From the NCBI RefSeq assembly GCF_019186805.1, contig NZ_CP066783.1, positions 3,237,501 through 3,301,500 on the forward strand: a DNA stretch of 64,000 bases, in the 5' to 3' direction. The DNA comes from Comamonas fluminis. Lineage in GTDB: Bacteria; Pseudomonadota; Gammaproteobacteria; Burkholderiales; Burkholderiaceae_C. Of this stretch, positions 17,068 to 24,768 are shown one piece after another. Below the pieces are notes generated by a model. That model had not been told where the DNA came from, ran no database searches, and saw nothing but the letters and a program-made list of their open reading frames with translations. How positions within the stretch are numbered: position 1 is the stretch's first letter; each line of letters starts with the position of its first letter. Position numbers and translations under genes: made by a program.

Positions 17068-18063
17068 TTACAGCAGCTCTGCACGCAGCTCGGCTGCGCT
17101 CTTGGGCGACAGCATGCCGGGGGCCACGTCAAACACGGTCTTGCAGCCGAACTGACCGGCCTGGGCCATGCGGTGCACAGCGCGGGCATAGGCCACGAGC
17201 ACGCTGGAGGTGAACTCGGGGTTGCTGTCCAGCTGCAGGCGGTATTCGATGACCTGCTTGTTCTCGGCACTGGTGTTGCCGCTGCGAATCACAAAACCGC
17301 CGTGGGGCATGGCGGCGTGGTCGCGGGCCAGTTCTTCGGCAGTGATGAAGTTCACCGTAGTGTCGTACTGGTCGAAGTAGTGGGGCATTTCCACAATGGT
17401 CTTGCGCACGGCTTCGGCGTCGGCACCGGCTTTCAGCACCACATGGCATTCACGCTTGTGCTTTTCGCGGGTGGACAGTTCGGGACGCACGCCAGAGCGC
17501 ACCTTGTTGACGGCATCTTCCACCGGGATGGTGTACTGCACGCCACCGGCCACGCCTTCAACGCGGCGAATCGCGTCGGAGTGACCCTGGCTCAGGCCCT
17601 TGCCCCAGAAGGTGTAGGTAGCGCCGTCGGGCAGCAGGGCTTCGCCCATCACGCGGTTGATGGAGAACATGCCGGGGTCCCAGCCCGCCGAGATCAGCGC
17701 CGTGCACTGGCCACCCTGGGCCGCCTTGTCCACGTTGGCAAAGTGCTCGGGAATGCGGGCGTGCGTGTCAAAGCTGTCGATCAGGTTGAAGTGCGCTGCC
17801 AGCTCGGGGGCCTGCTTGGGCAGATCGTCCTTGGAGCCGCCACACAGAATCAGCACATCGACCTGGCCCTTGTGCGAGAGCAGGCTGTCCATGGCGTGCA
17901 CGGGCGTGCCAGCGTGCAGGGGCGTGAGCTGGGAGGGATCGCGGCGTGTGTAAATCCCCGTCAGCTGCATATCGGGGTTCTTGGCGATAGCGGCTTCTAC
18001 GCCACGGCCCAGATTACCGTAACCGACGATAGCAACTCGAATAGGGGATGAGGTCGATGCCAT
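17068..18063 (-). CDS. ddh: meso-diaminopimelate D-dehydrogenase
   Basis: A 331-residue NADP-dependent enzyme that makes meso-2,6-diaminopimelate from tetrahydrodipicolinate and ammonia in one step (lysine and peptidoglycan precursor). Visible are the Rossmann motif VAIVGYGNLGRGVE (residues about 10-23), LCGGSKDDLP, the family signature SAGWDPGMFSINRVMGEALL and FWGKGLSQGHSDAIRRVEGV. The start at 18063 has AAGGA upstream and the length fits Corynebacterium-type Ddh (about 320). The pathway is uncommon in proteobacteria, most of which use the succinylase branch. It is a single gene with a shared terminator. Confidence 0.95.
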   Translation of the reverse strand: MASTSSPIRVAIVGYGNLGRGVEAAIAKNPDMQLTGIYTRRDPSQLTPLHAGTPVHAMDSLLSHKGQVDVLILCGGSKDDLPKQAPELAAHFNLIDSFDTHARIPEHFANVDKAAQGGQCTALISAGWDPGMFSINRVMGEALLPDGATYTFWGKGLSQGHSDAIRRVEGVAGGVQYTIPVEDAVNKVRSGVRPELSTREKHKRECHVVLKAGADAEAVRKTIVEMPHYFDQYDTTVNFITAEELARDHAAMPHGGFVIRSGNTSAENKQVIEYRLQLDSNPEFTSSVLVAYARAVHRMAQAGQFGCKTVFDVAPGMLSPKSAAELRAELL

Positions 18064-18141
18064 GACAAGCAATTCCTTCAAAAAGACAAAAAAGCAATTA
18101 TTGCCGCCCGATGCACCAATACCGGGCAAATGCGCACCAAT

Positions 18142-19038
18142 TCAGTGAATCCTCTTTGGCAAGCGCCCTCGCCATAAATGCCATAAGCCATCGCAGATCA
18201 GCAACCCCACCGCCGCGAAGATCAATCCATAAGTCAGCACTTGCTGCGGCGCAATACTTTCGCCCAGCAGCCAGGCCACCACCACCAAAAGCGCAGGCTC
18301 TACATAGGACAGCAGCCCAAACAGGCCCAGAGGCAACCAGCGGCTGGCAATCATGTACATGGCCAGTGCCACTGCGCTGACCACGCCCAGCACCACCAGC
18401 AGCACCCACAATTCAGAATGCCCCACCACCAGCGGCCAGCTGTTCGGTGCGCGCAGCGTGAAAGCAATCGCTGCAGGAACCAGCAAAGCCATATCCATCC
18501 AGTGGCCCGCCAGCGTGTCCGTCTTCATCCAGCGGCGCAGCGAGAAATACACCGTATAGCCCAGCGCCACCACCCAGGTCTCCCACGACATGCCACCGGC
18601 CTGCCAGAACTCATGACCCACGCCAGCCGCTGCCACCAGCGTGGCCAGGGTCTGGCCGGGTGTCAGCCTCTCGGCAAACCACAGCCGCCCTGCGACCACC
18701 ATCACCAGCGGCAGCAGAAAATAGCCCAGCGACACCGGCAGCGCCCGCCCATTCATCGGCGCCCACATGAAAATCCATAGCTGCACGCCCAGCAGTGCGG
18801 CGCTCAGCAGCAGTTGCAGGCCAAACAGCGGCTGCCGCAGGGCACGCAGCAGCAAGGTGCGCACCGCTGCCGCTTCCTTGAGCGCAAACAGCAGGGCCGT
18901 GGTGAAAGGCAGTGTGACCAGCACGCGCCAGCCAAAGATCTGCTCACCATCCAGCGGAGCCAGAAATGGAGAGAGGTAATACAGGGAAGCGAACAGCACG
19001 GACGCCAGAACCGAAACAACAACGCCCTTGAACATCAC
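18142..19038 (-). CDS. RarD-type EamA-family transporter
   Basis: A 298-residue inner-membrane protein with about ten hydrophobic helices, two EamA/DMT halves. RarD-specific features include the start (GVVVSVLASVLFASLYYLSP), FGWRVLVTLPF, WMKTD before the middle and FGLLSYVEPALLVVVAWLLGE. RarD is linked to chloramphenicol sensitivity in other bacteria; substrates are not established. It lies 78 bp upstream of ddh on the same strand and may be co-transcribed with it. The first of two adjacent ATGs (19038) is used; the second (19035) is equally possible. Confidence 0.88.
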   Translation of the reverse strand: MMFKGVVVSVLASVLFASLYYLSPFLAPLDGEQIFGWRVLVTLPFTTALLFALKEAAAVRTLLLRALRQPLFGLQLLLSAALLGVQLWIFMWAPMNGRALPVSLGYFLLPLVMVVAGRLWFAERLTPGQTLATLVAAAGVGHEFWQAGGMSWETWVVALGYTVYFSLRRWMKTDTLAGHWMDMALLVPAAIAFTLRAPNSWPLVVGHSELWVLLVVLGVVSAVALAMYMIASRWLPLGLFGLLSYVEPALLVVVAWLLGESIAPQQVLTYGLIFAAVGLLICDGLWHLWRGRLPKRIH

Positions 19039-19056
19039 GACTGAAATACCAATGAA

Positions 19057-19099
19057 AAAAGCCTCAGACGCTTATACATAAAGCGCAAGAAGCTATGAA
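19057..19099. repeat. Comamonadaceae intergenic hairpin repeat (copy 4)
   Basis: 'gcctcagacgcttatacata' followed by 'aagcgcaagaagctatgaat' carries the family core in the opposite orientation to copy 3, upstream of the RarD-type gene. Confidence 0.65.
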
Positions 19100-19282
19100 T
19101 AAAGAAGCATTGCAGCAGGCAAGCACCGCTGCAGACTGAAGCGACATTGTCCGTGAACGCCGCCTGATAAATGCCCGCTGCCACGCATGACAGCCCTGAC
19201 CGCCAGGAATGCCCAGGCAGGCGCGCACAGGCGCCGCTGCTGGGGTAGAGTGCGCCTCGCCCTGCACCGCTCACCTTGCCCC

Positions 19283-20050
19283 ATGACTGAAATCGCCCTG
19301 CCCGACCATCCCCCTTTGCACATCCTCTGGCAGGACGAACACCTGGTGGCCGTTTACAAACCCGCTGGCTGGCTGGTGCACCGCACGGGGCTGGATGCGC
19401 ATGAAACCCGCTTTGTCATGCAGGCCCTGCGCGACCAGCTGGGTCGCCATGTCTGGCCTGTACACCGGCTGGACAAGGGCACTTGCGGCGTGCTGGTCAT
19501 GGCCTTGCACAAGGAGGCGGCGCAAGCGCTGGCCGCCAGCTTTGCCGCGCATGAAACCCGCAAGGAATACCGGGCGCTGGTGCGTGGCTGGCTGCCTGAT
19601 GAGATCGAGGTGGACCACGCACTCAAGCCCGACGATGCCCCGGAAGACGCCCCGGTGCAGGAAGCCCACACCACGCTGCGCTGCCTGGCGCGCCTGTCCT
19701 GGCCCGAGAGCTATGACGGCCGCCACCCCGAAACCCGTATCAGCCTGGTGCAGGCCCTGCCCACCACAGGCCGCAGGCACCAGATTCGCCGCCACTTGAA
19801 GCATGTAGCTCACCCCATCATTGGCGACGCCACACACGGCAAGGGGCCGCTGAACCGCTGGTGGGCCGGACGTCTGGGCCTGCAGCGGCTGTGGCTGCAT
19901 GCCCAGTCGCTGGAGATTGCCCACCCCATGAGTGGCGAGCCGCTGCGCTTTGAGGCTGACTGGGCCGCCCTGCCCCACCTGCAGGAAGCGCAGGACTGGC
20001 TGCGGATTCTGGCGCTGCCAGGCTGGGCGCCTCTTTCACCAGCGCGCTGA
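19283..20050 (+). CDS. truC: tRNA pseudouridine(65) synthase
   Basis: A 255-residue RluA-type pseudouridine synthase. The catalytic Asp is in HRLDKGTCGVLVMAL (about residue 64), followed by ETRKEYRALVRGW and the RRHQIRRHLKHVAHPIIGDATHG block; no N-terminal S4 domain is present, which fits TruC. In E. coli TruC modifies U65 of tRNA-Ile and tRNA-Asp. The start at 19283 begins a family-like N-terminus (LHILWQDEHLVAVYKPAGWLVH); the longer frame is discarded. It converges on the subtilisin-like gene with one base between the stops. Confidence 0.92.
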   Translation: MTEIALPDHPPLHILWQDEHLVAVYKPAGWLVHRTGLDAHETRFVMQALRDQLGRHVWPVHRLDKGTCGVLVMALHKEAAQALAASFAAHETRKEYRALVRGWLPDEIEVDHALKPDDAPEDAPVQEAHTTLRCLARLSWPESYDGRHPETRISLVQALPTTGRRHQIRRHLKHVAHPIIGDATHGKGPLNRWWAGRLGLQRLWLHAQSLEIAHPMSGEPLRFEADWAALPHLQEAQDWLRILALPGWAPLSPAR

Positions 20051-20051
20051 C

Positions 20052-22061
20052 TCACTGCGCAATGATGCGCGCCTGCACATTGAGCATGAGATTGCGGCCC
20101 TTGCGCCCTTTGGCCGGAGCCCCCAGACAGGCGCTGTTTTCACCCGCATTGCCCGGCAGGCGGCGCGGGTTGGAGACAACGGCAAACACCTTCCAGCGGC
20201 CCCTGGCGTTCTCGCCATAGAAGGCATGGCTGCCCAGCCCGTACTGTTCAAAATCGGCCTCGCCATAGCCCGCAAAATGATCGAGCGGCATTTTCAGCAG
20301 CGACATGGTGCCCGCAGGCGATTGCACGGCAATGCCCAGTGCGCCCAGGCAGATGTTCTTGCCATCGAGCCGAACCTGAAAGCTGTCCACCACTGCATCG
20401 CTCCCGTTCAGCTCGGCCAGCAGGCTGACTTGCTGGTAGTCAAACTGCTTCAGGCGTGCCAGCTGCACAAATTCTGGAATCTCTTGCACCGCACTTTTGC
20501 GCAGCGCTGGCTCAGCCTTGTAGCGCAGCGCCCATTGCACGGCTTTCTCGGCATCTGGCAGGCCAAAGCCGTACCAGTTGGCATAGGCATTGCCCGCTGC
20601 ATTGGTCTGCCAGCCCAGCTCCAGCGGCACCGCCTGCGCGCCGGGGCGAATATCGCTCACGCGGCCTGAGCGCGGCAGCAGGCTGTTGCTGCGCAGGTCC
20701 AACAGCGCGTCATAGGGCTTGTCCAGCTTCTGGCTCACATCATTGCGCCTGCGCTTTTCATAGCCCTGGTCCACTGGGCGCGCAGACAGCCGCAGAATGT
20801 CGCGCACATCGCGCCAGCTCAGATCGGGATTGACGCCCAGCAACAGCGCCGCCAGCCCGCTGATGGTGGGCGCAGCCACCGATGTACCGTTCATATAGGA
20901 ATAGTCGCAGCGGGCGTTATCCAGCACGCCAGCCTCGTTACGGCTCTCGCCGCGCATAAAGGCTGTCGGCGCACCAGCGGCTGCGGGGCCTGCATCGCAG
21001 CCCGAAATATCGGTAGAAAACAGCGTGGGCCCATCCCCCGTTTTACCCTGCGCAATATCCTGTGCAGACAAGCCTGAGCTTTCGCCATAGCCGCCATGCA
21101 GGCCGCTCTCGCCACCCAGGCCTGTAACCCAGATGACCGAGCCTGCACTGCTGTAGCTGCTGGCCTGTCCCTTGGCATTGAGCGCTGCGGTAACGATGGC
21201 ATTGGGCTCCAGCGACTGGGCATCATTGGCCGGATTGGTGCAGTCGTAATAGCCTGTGAGCGCACCGCAGAGGTTGATTTTGTCCAGGTCATCAAAGGCA
21301 TTGCCCGCCGCCTTGACAAAGACCGCCCCTTTGCCGCCCCGCAAGGTTTTGAGGTGCCGCAGCCCCCGCACTTTGACATTGCGTGCGGGGTCGTAATTCT
21401 CCGTCTCGTGAATGATGCCGAATGAGGCGTTAATCACATCGGCCTGCGCAGACCATGGCGTGCCACCATAGGCCTGGCGGATGTTTTCCTCGGACTGCAC
21501 CGCTGCATCCTGCAGTACCAGTGCCACGCCACCAACACGCGCCAGTGGCGCGATGCCCATCATGCCTTTGCCGTTCTGCGCGGCCGCAATAATGCCTGCC
21601 ACATTGCTGCCATGGGCCTGCTTGTCTGCCGTCAGCATGGGGTTGGGGTCATGGCTGCCGGTGACGAAATTCCACGACATGCCCAGATCAGCGTTGGCCG
21701 CCAGGTCTTCATGGGCCAGATCCACGCCGCTGTCTATCACCAGCACCTTCACGCCCTGGCCTTTGAAACCCATGCGGTGCACGGGCGCGACATTCAGGTC
21801 ATAACCGCCGCCGTAGGCCCCGGCGTCGGAATGCGTCTGGAAATAGCTGTGGGCGTAATCCAGACTCCATTGAAAGCGGTAAAGCGGCTCGGTCTCGCCG
21901 GACTGGCAGGCATAAGGGCCCGTTTCCGCGCAATTGCCCGCCACCGCCAAAGTGGCCTGGGTCGGCACAGCCACCGTGCTGCAAGCCTGCAGCGCCAGCA
22001 ATGCCAGCGCGCAGACCGGAGCCACCACCGCGCGAAACCCAAGCGAGCCGTAGTTTTTCAT
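20052..22061 (-). CDS. subtilisin-like (S8) serine protease lipoprotein with P domain
   Basis: A 669-residue exported protease. The lipobox is LALQAC with Cys27. The catalytic triad is visible as Asp110 (VIDSGVD), His150 (AHGSNVAG) and Ser394 (NGTSVAAPTISGLAALL), with the oxyanion Asn in AAGNAFDD (about 254). Cysteine pairs in the catalytic domain suggest disulfides. The C-terminal 150 residues, ending LMLNVQARIIAQ, look like a proprotein-convertase P domain (beta-sandwich; GRWKVFAV motif). No autotransporter barrel is present, so it is probably anchored in a membrane facing the periplasm or cell surface. The substrate is unknown. Confidence 0.9.
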   Translation of the reverse strand: MKNYGSLGFRAVVAPVCALALLALQACSTVAVPTQATLAVAGNCAETGPYACQSGETEPLYRFQWSLDYAHSYFQTHSDAGAYGGGYDLNVAPVHRMGFKGQGVKVLVIDSGVDLAHEDLAANADLGMSWNFVTGSHDPNPMLTADKQAHGSNVAGIIAAAQNGKGMMGIAPLARVGGVALVLQDAAVQSEENIRQAYGGTPWSAQADVINASFGIIHETENYDPARNVKVRGLRHLKTLRGGKGAVFVKAAGNAFDDLDKINLCGALTGYYDCTNPANDAQSLEPNAIVTAALNAKGQASSYSSAGSVIWVTGLGGESGLHGGYGESSGLSAQDIAQGKTGDGPTLFSTDISGCDAGPAAAGAPTAFMRGESRNEAGVLDNARCDYSYMNGTSVAAPTISGLAALLLGVNPDLSWRDVRDILRLSARPVDQGYEKRRRNDVSQKLDKPYDALLDLRSNSLLPRSGRVSDIRPGAQAVPLELGWQTNAAGNAYANWYGFGLPDAEKAVQWALRYKAEPALRKSAVQEIPEFVQLARLKQFDYQQVSLLAELNGSDAVVDSFQVRLDGKNICLGALGIAVQSPAGTMSLLKMPLDHFAGYGEADFEQYGLGSHAFYGENARGRWKVFAVVSNPRRLPGNAGENSACLGAPAKGRKGRNLMLNVQARIIAQ

Positions 22062-22172
22062 GATCTTGAACGAACAAAACGCCCGAACTGAATGTTCAAG
22101 GCGTTTTGTATCAAACCGCTCCCAAGCGATTATTTCAAGTGCGCGAGGTGCTCACTTTTTTGAAGAATCTGC

Positions 22173-23192
22173 TCAGGCAGATTTGGGCGTGGCGCGAATC
22201 CACTTGCCTTCTTCATCAAACTGCAGGCTGGGCGCGGCCACAAATTCATACTGACCTTCGGGGTCCGCCCTGAGCTCACCCTGCAGCAACTCCACCAGTC
22301 GCTCATTGGGCATCTTGAAGCCGCAAGCCTGGGCGTGGCCACCGCCGCCAAAGCTCTCGGCCAGCGGAATGCAGTTGAACTCCGAGCGCGAACGCAGGCC
22401 CACCTTGGTGCCCTTGTGATTGGCATGCCACATCAGCGCAAAACTGCCGCTCTGGCGCGCCAGCAGGTCGCCCACCTGGCTGTGGAACATGCCGGGGCAG
22501 TTGACCATCAGGCCCTGCTTGCCGTTGAAGACCAGCACCTGCGCGCCATCAGCAATGTCTGCACACAGCTTCTGGAACTTCTCATCCATGGCACCGCCAC
22601 GGGCCATGTAAACGCCTTCCTGCTCGGGCGTGAAGGCGGCGATTTCGGCCCAGCGTTCAAAGCTGCGCACAGGCTCCATGTCCAGCGCTGCCAGGAAGGC
22701 CGCACTTTCAGGGAACTCCCATTTCCAGATATCGCGGTCTTCGATGTAGCGAATCAGGCCAGGCACGGGCTTGTCGGACTGGAAAAACTCCCAGGCCAGA
22801 CGGGCGCCAGACTTGTGCATATCGAAGTGCACCACACCGCACTGGCACTGGTAGCCGCTGAGCTTTTCAGCCGCGCTCTTGTGGTGGTCCAGCACCACGA
22901 GCTTGGCCACGCGTGATTCGATCTCGGCCATCAGCGCGGGCTCGAAAGCAAAGTCCAGCACATAGACGGCACGGCCTGCCAGATCGCCCAGGTCGTCAGC
23001 GCTCAGAATTTCGCCATGGTCCAGCCCGCGAAACTCGGCCTGACCTTCGTAGAACAGCCAAGCCGCCAGTGCAGCGCCGTAGCCATCAGGGCAGCGGCGG
23101 CCGTGATAGAGGATCAGCGGATTGGGATCATTGCGGTCGGGGCGCACCAGCAGTTGCTGGAACAAAGAAGGTTTGGCGTTCTGTGCGGTCAT
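22173..23192 (-). CDS. DHH-family phosphoesterase
   Basis: A 339-residue protein with the DHH superfamily layout. HGRRCPDGYGAALAAW (about 30-45) replaces the usual first DHxDxD block; AVYVLDFAF carries the next Asp; VVLDHHKSAAEKL holds the DHH signature; and SFGGGGHAQACGFKMP (about 285-300) is the DHHA1 glycine-rich substrate motif. Family members hydrolyse phosphodiesters such as nano-RNA or cyclic dinucleotides; this branch is uncharacterised. It is 111 bp upstream of the S8 protease gene on the same strand with no clear terminator, so co-transcription is possible. Confidence 0.88.
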   Translation of the reverse strand: MTAQNAKPSLFQQLLVRPDRNDPNPLILYHGRRCPDGYGAALAAWLFYEGQAEFRGLDHGEILSADDLGDLAGRAVYVLDFAFEPALMAEIESRVAKLVVLDHHKSAAEKLSGYQCQCGVVHFDMHKSGARLAWEFFQSDKPVPGLIRYIEDRDIWKWEFPESAAFLAALDMEPVRSFERWAEIAAFTPEQEGVYMARGGAMDEKFQKLCADIADGAQVLVFNGKQGLMVNCPGMFHSQVGDLLARQSGSFALMWHANHKGTKVGLRSRSEFNCIPLAESFGGGGHAQACGFKMPNERLVELLQGELRADPEGQYEFVAAPSLQFDEEGKWIRATPKSA

Positions 23193-23495
23193 AGCCTCCT
23201 ATTCTCGCTTTTTGCGGCGGCGCCCGAAGTCACGTGGGCATTGAGAGAGGCCTCCACCCAGAAATATGCGCGTAGAGATGCCTTCCGCACCTAAAAACCC
23301 AGCGGTGAGTCACCGCTTGCTTGCAAACGAGTTAGCACAAGCACTGAAATCCCTGATTTCGGTATCTACCTAATCGCATGTCAGCCGCATGCGCCTATGA
23401 TGGGGGTCTTGCTATTGAAATGCTGCGGTCACCGGCAGGCCCGCAACGCTTGCCTGCCACGACAGTTTCAGCGCTGGGTGCTCCGCGGCCCCTGT
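23193..23495. other. divergent intergenic region, DHH gene / M20 gene
   Basis: About 300 bp that should contain both divergent promoters. No repeat, RNA or recognisable operator was seen; a short inverted motif (gcggtgagtcaccgc, 23301-23315) is the only symmetric element. Confidence 0.4.
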
Positions 23496-24695
23496 ATGCG
23501 ATCTACTCCCGACATCACTCCTCATCTCGGCACGCTGCTCAATTTCCGCCGCGACCTGCACGCCAACCCTGAGCTCAAATACGAAGAGCATCGCACTGGC
23601 GACAAGGTTGCCGCATACCTCACCGCCCTTGGCCTGACCGTTCACCGGGGCCTTGGCCAGACTGGCGTCGTCGCCAGCATCTACGGCAAGGGCCGCAGCA
23701 AGGACAACCCCGGCCGCAGCATCGGCATCCGCGCCGATATGGACGCCCTGCCCGTCACGGAAATCAATACCTTTGGCCACATCAGCCAGAACAAGGGTCG
23801 CATGCATGCCTGCGGCCACGATGGTCACACCACCATGCTGCTGGGCGCGGCCACCACACTGGCCCAGCACCCCGACTTTGACGGCACAGTGCACCTGATC
23901 TTCCAGCCCGGCGAAGAAGGCGGCGCTGGTGCCAAGGCCATGATGGACGACGGCCTGTTCGAGAAATTTCCCTGTGAAGCCGTGTTTGCACTGCACAACT
24001 GGCCATCGCTGCCAGCCGGTCAGATGGCCGTGCGCGTGGGGCCCATCATGGCGTCCACCCTGCGCTTTCAGATCAAGGTTATCGGCAAGGGTGGCCATGC
24101 CGCCATGCCTCACACCACGCTGGACCCGATTCCCGTGGCCTGCGCCATCGTCAGCCAGTTGCAGACGCTGGTTTCGCGCAGCACCGACCCACTGGATTCC
24201 GCCGTGCTGACCGTGGGCAAGATCACCAGTGGCACCGTCGAAAACATCATCCCCGATGAAGCCATCATTGCAGGCACCGTGCGCACCCTGAAAAAGGAAA
24301 CGCGCGAGATGTTTGTGGAAGGCATCAAGCGCATCAGCAGCCATGTGGCGGCTGCGCACCTGTGCAGCGCAGAATTCACGCTGCGCCCCGGCGCCTACCC
24401 CAACACCACCAACCATGCCCGCGAAGCCAAGTTCATGGCTGGCGTGATGCGCGAAGTTGTTGGCAATGACAATGCCTTTGACGACGTACTGCCCGCCATG
24501 ACCGCTGAAGACTTTGGCTTCATGCTGGAAGCCGTTCCCGGCGCCTATGGCTGGATTGGTAACGGCCCCGCCAACGGTCAACCCGGTGTGAGCCTGCACA
24601 ACCCGGCCTACGACTTCAACGATGACAACATCAGCCGCGGCTCCCGATTCTGGGACCTGCTGGCCCGCCGCTACTTCGAGCAGCCAGCCACATAA
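23496..24695 (+). CDS. M20-family amidohydrolase (hippurate hydrolase-like)
   Basis: A 399-residue metallopeptidase-fold amidohydrolase. Visible are FRRDLHANPELKYEEHRT at the N-terminus, RADMDALPVTE, the metal motif HACGHDGHT, FQPGEEGGAGAKAM with catalytic Glu pair, and the C-terminal MTAEDFGFMLEAVPGAY with a further ligand. The family removes acyl groups from N-acyl amino acids (hippurate, N-acetyl-amino acids, auxin conjugates). The start at 23496 matches the usual family N-terminus; the upstream extension is Cys/Arg-rich and unlike protein. Monocistronic, with a terminator. Confidence 0.93.
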   Translation: MRSTPDITPHLGTLLNFRRDLHANPELKYEEHRTGDKVAAYLTALGLTVHRGLGQTGVVASIYGKGRSKDNPGRSIGIRADMDALPVTEINTFGHISQNKGRMHACGHDGHTTMLLGAATTLAQHPDFDGTVHLIFQPGEEGGAGAKAMMDDGLFEKFPCEAVFALHNWPSLPAGQMAVRVGPIMASTLRFQIKVIGKGGHAAMPHTTLDPIPVACAIVSQLQTLVSRSTDPLDSAVLTVGKITSGTVENIIPDEAIIAGTVRTLKKETREMFVEGIKRISSHVAAAHLCSAEFTLRPGAYPNTTNHAREAKFMAGVMREVVGNDNAFDDVLPAMTAEDFGFMLEAVPGAYGWIGNGPANGQPGVSLHNPAYDFNDDNISRGSRFWDLLARRYFEQPAT

Positions 24696-24716
24696 GCCCC
24701 CCGGCTGCTGCCCATG

Positions 24717-24753
24717 AAAAAAGCCCGCCTTCTTTGCAAGTGCGGGCTTTTTC
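24717..24753. terminator. bidirectional terminator between M20 gene and GGDEF/EAL gene
   Basis: Stem AAAAAGCCCGC/GCGGGCTTTTT with a 13-nt loop, between two converging genes. Confidence 0.9.
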
Positions 24754-24768
24754 ATGGCGGCGGTCACA

